DNA of 6,340 bases from Gammaproteobacteria bacterium (GTDB lineage Bacteria > Pseudomonadota > Gammaproteobacteria > Steroidobacterales > GCA-2729495). The notes under the pieces were generated by a model, which ran no database searches, was not told the origin of the DNA, and worked only from the letters and a program-made list of their open reading frames with translations. How positions within the stretch are numbered: position 1 is the stretch's first letter; every line of letters starts with the position of its first letter. The DNA lies in assembly GCA_030429685.1 (NCBI GenBank), contig JAUIEY010000114.1, forward strand, positions 1 to 6,340, given 5' to 3'. Below are positions 6,300 through 6,340 of the stretch, piece after piece. The position numbers and the translations under genes were made by a program.

Positions 6300-6314
6300 G
6301 TTGCCGCCGCAACT
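6299..6314 (+). other. Small stem-loop at the end of the PuuD-like gene
   Basis: AGTTGC (6299-6304) pairs with GCAACT (6309-6314) around a 4-base loop, beginning on the last base of the stop codon. No T run follows directly, so it is not a convincing intrinsic terminator; it could be an mRNA 3'-end structure or chance. The remaining 26 bases to the window edge hold no recognisable feature. Confidence 0.25.
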
Positions 6315-6340
6315 ACCGCCCAAAAGGCCCGGTCAAAAAC

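Noticed and set aside
1..6340. Search for a defence, toxin-antitoxin, secretion, CRISPR or mobile system
   Set aside because: All coding space is taken by recognisable housekeeping-type families; no terminal repeats, integrase, transposase or repeat-spacer pattern was seen.

Overview
This is a chromosomal housekeeping segment, most likely from a gammaproteobacterium. The evidence is a homodimeric-type AceE closely resembling the E. coli enzyme, an RNase T (a family largely confined to gammaproteobacteria), a Grx4-type CGFS glutaredoxin and a DUF1289 protein. Base composition looks moderately high in G+C (by eye, not computed). I see no mobile element, phage gene, CRISPR array, tRNA or rRNA, and I did not find a previously undescribed multi-gene system. 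The points of interest are at the level of single genes and their junctions.

Layout. The left 2.6 kb is aceE on the minus strand, read from a TTG start at 2601 off the left edge, with only about the last 20 residues missing. A 112-bp gap separates it from a divergent plus-strand pair: an M17 (leucyl-aminopeptidase-type) metallopeptidase at 2714-4255, then rnt (RNase T) at 4261-4950, only 5 bases after the peptidase stop and probably co-transcribed. rnt converges on a minus-strand pair read from the right: a small four-cysteine DUF1289 protein (5504-5280), then grxD (5268-4957). The two convergent stops are 6 bp apart. That 6-bp A/T run, with a hairpin in the last codons of grxD, looks like an intrinsic terminator for the minus-strand pair and possibly for both directions. 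A 180-bp divergent gap (5505-5684) with overlapping promoter-like hexamers leads to a plus-strand membrane protein at 5685-6299 that matches the urate-oxidase N-terminal (PuuD-like) membrane domain but has no cytochrome c domain.

How the genes relate. AceE is the first enzyme of the pyruvate dehydrogenase complex; its usual partners aceF and lpd would be expected beyond the left edge. The M17 peptidase (peptide turnover) and RNase T (3'-end trimming of tRNA and other stable RNA) share a transcription unit but no obvious pathway. Grx4 carries or traffics Fe-S clusters with glutathione, and the cysteine-rich DUF1289 protein in the same operon may be a metal- or cluster-binding partner (inference). 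The PuuD-like protein stands alone at the right edge.
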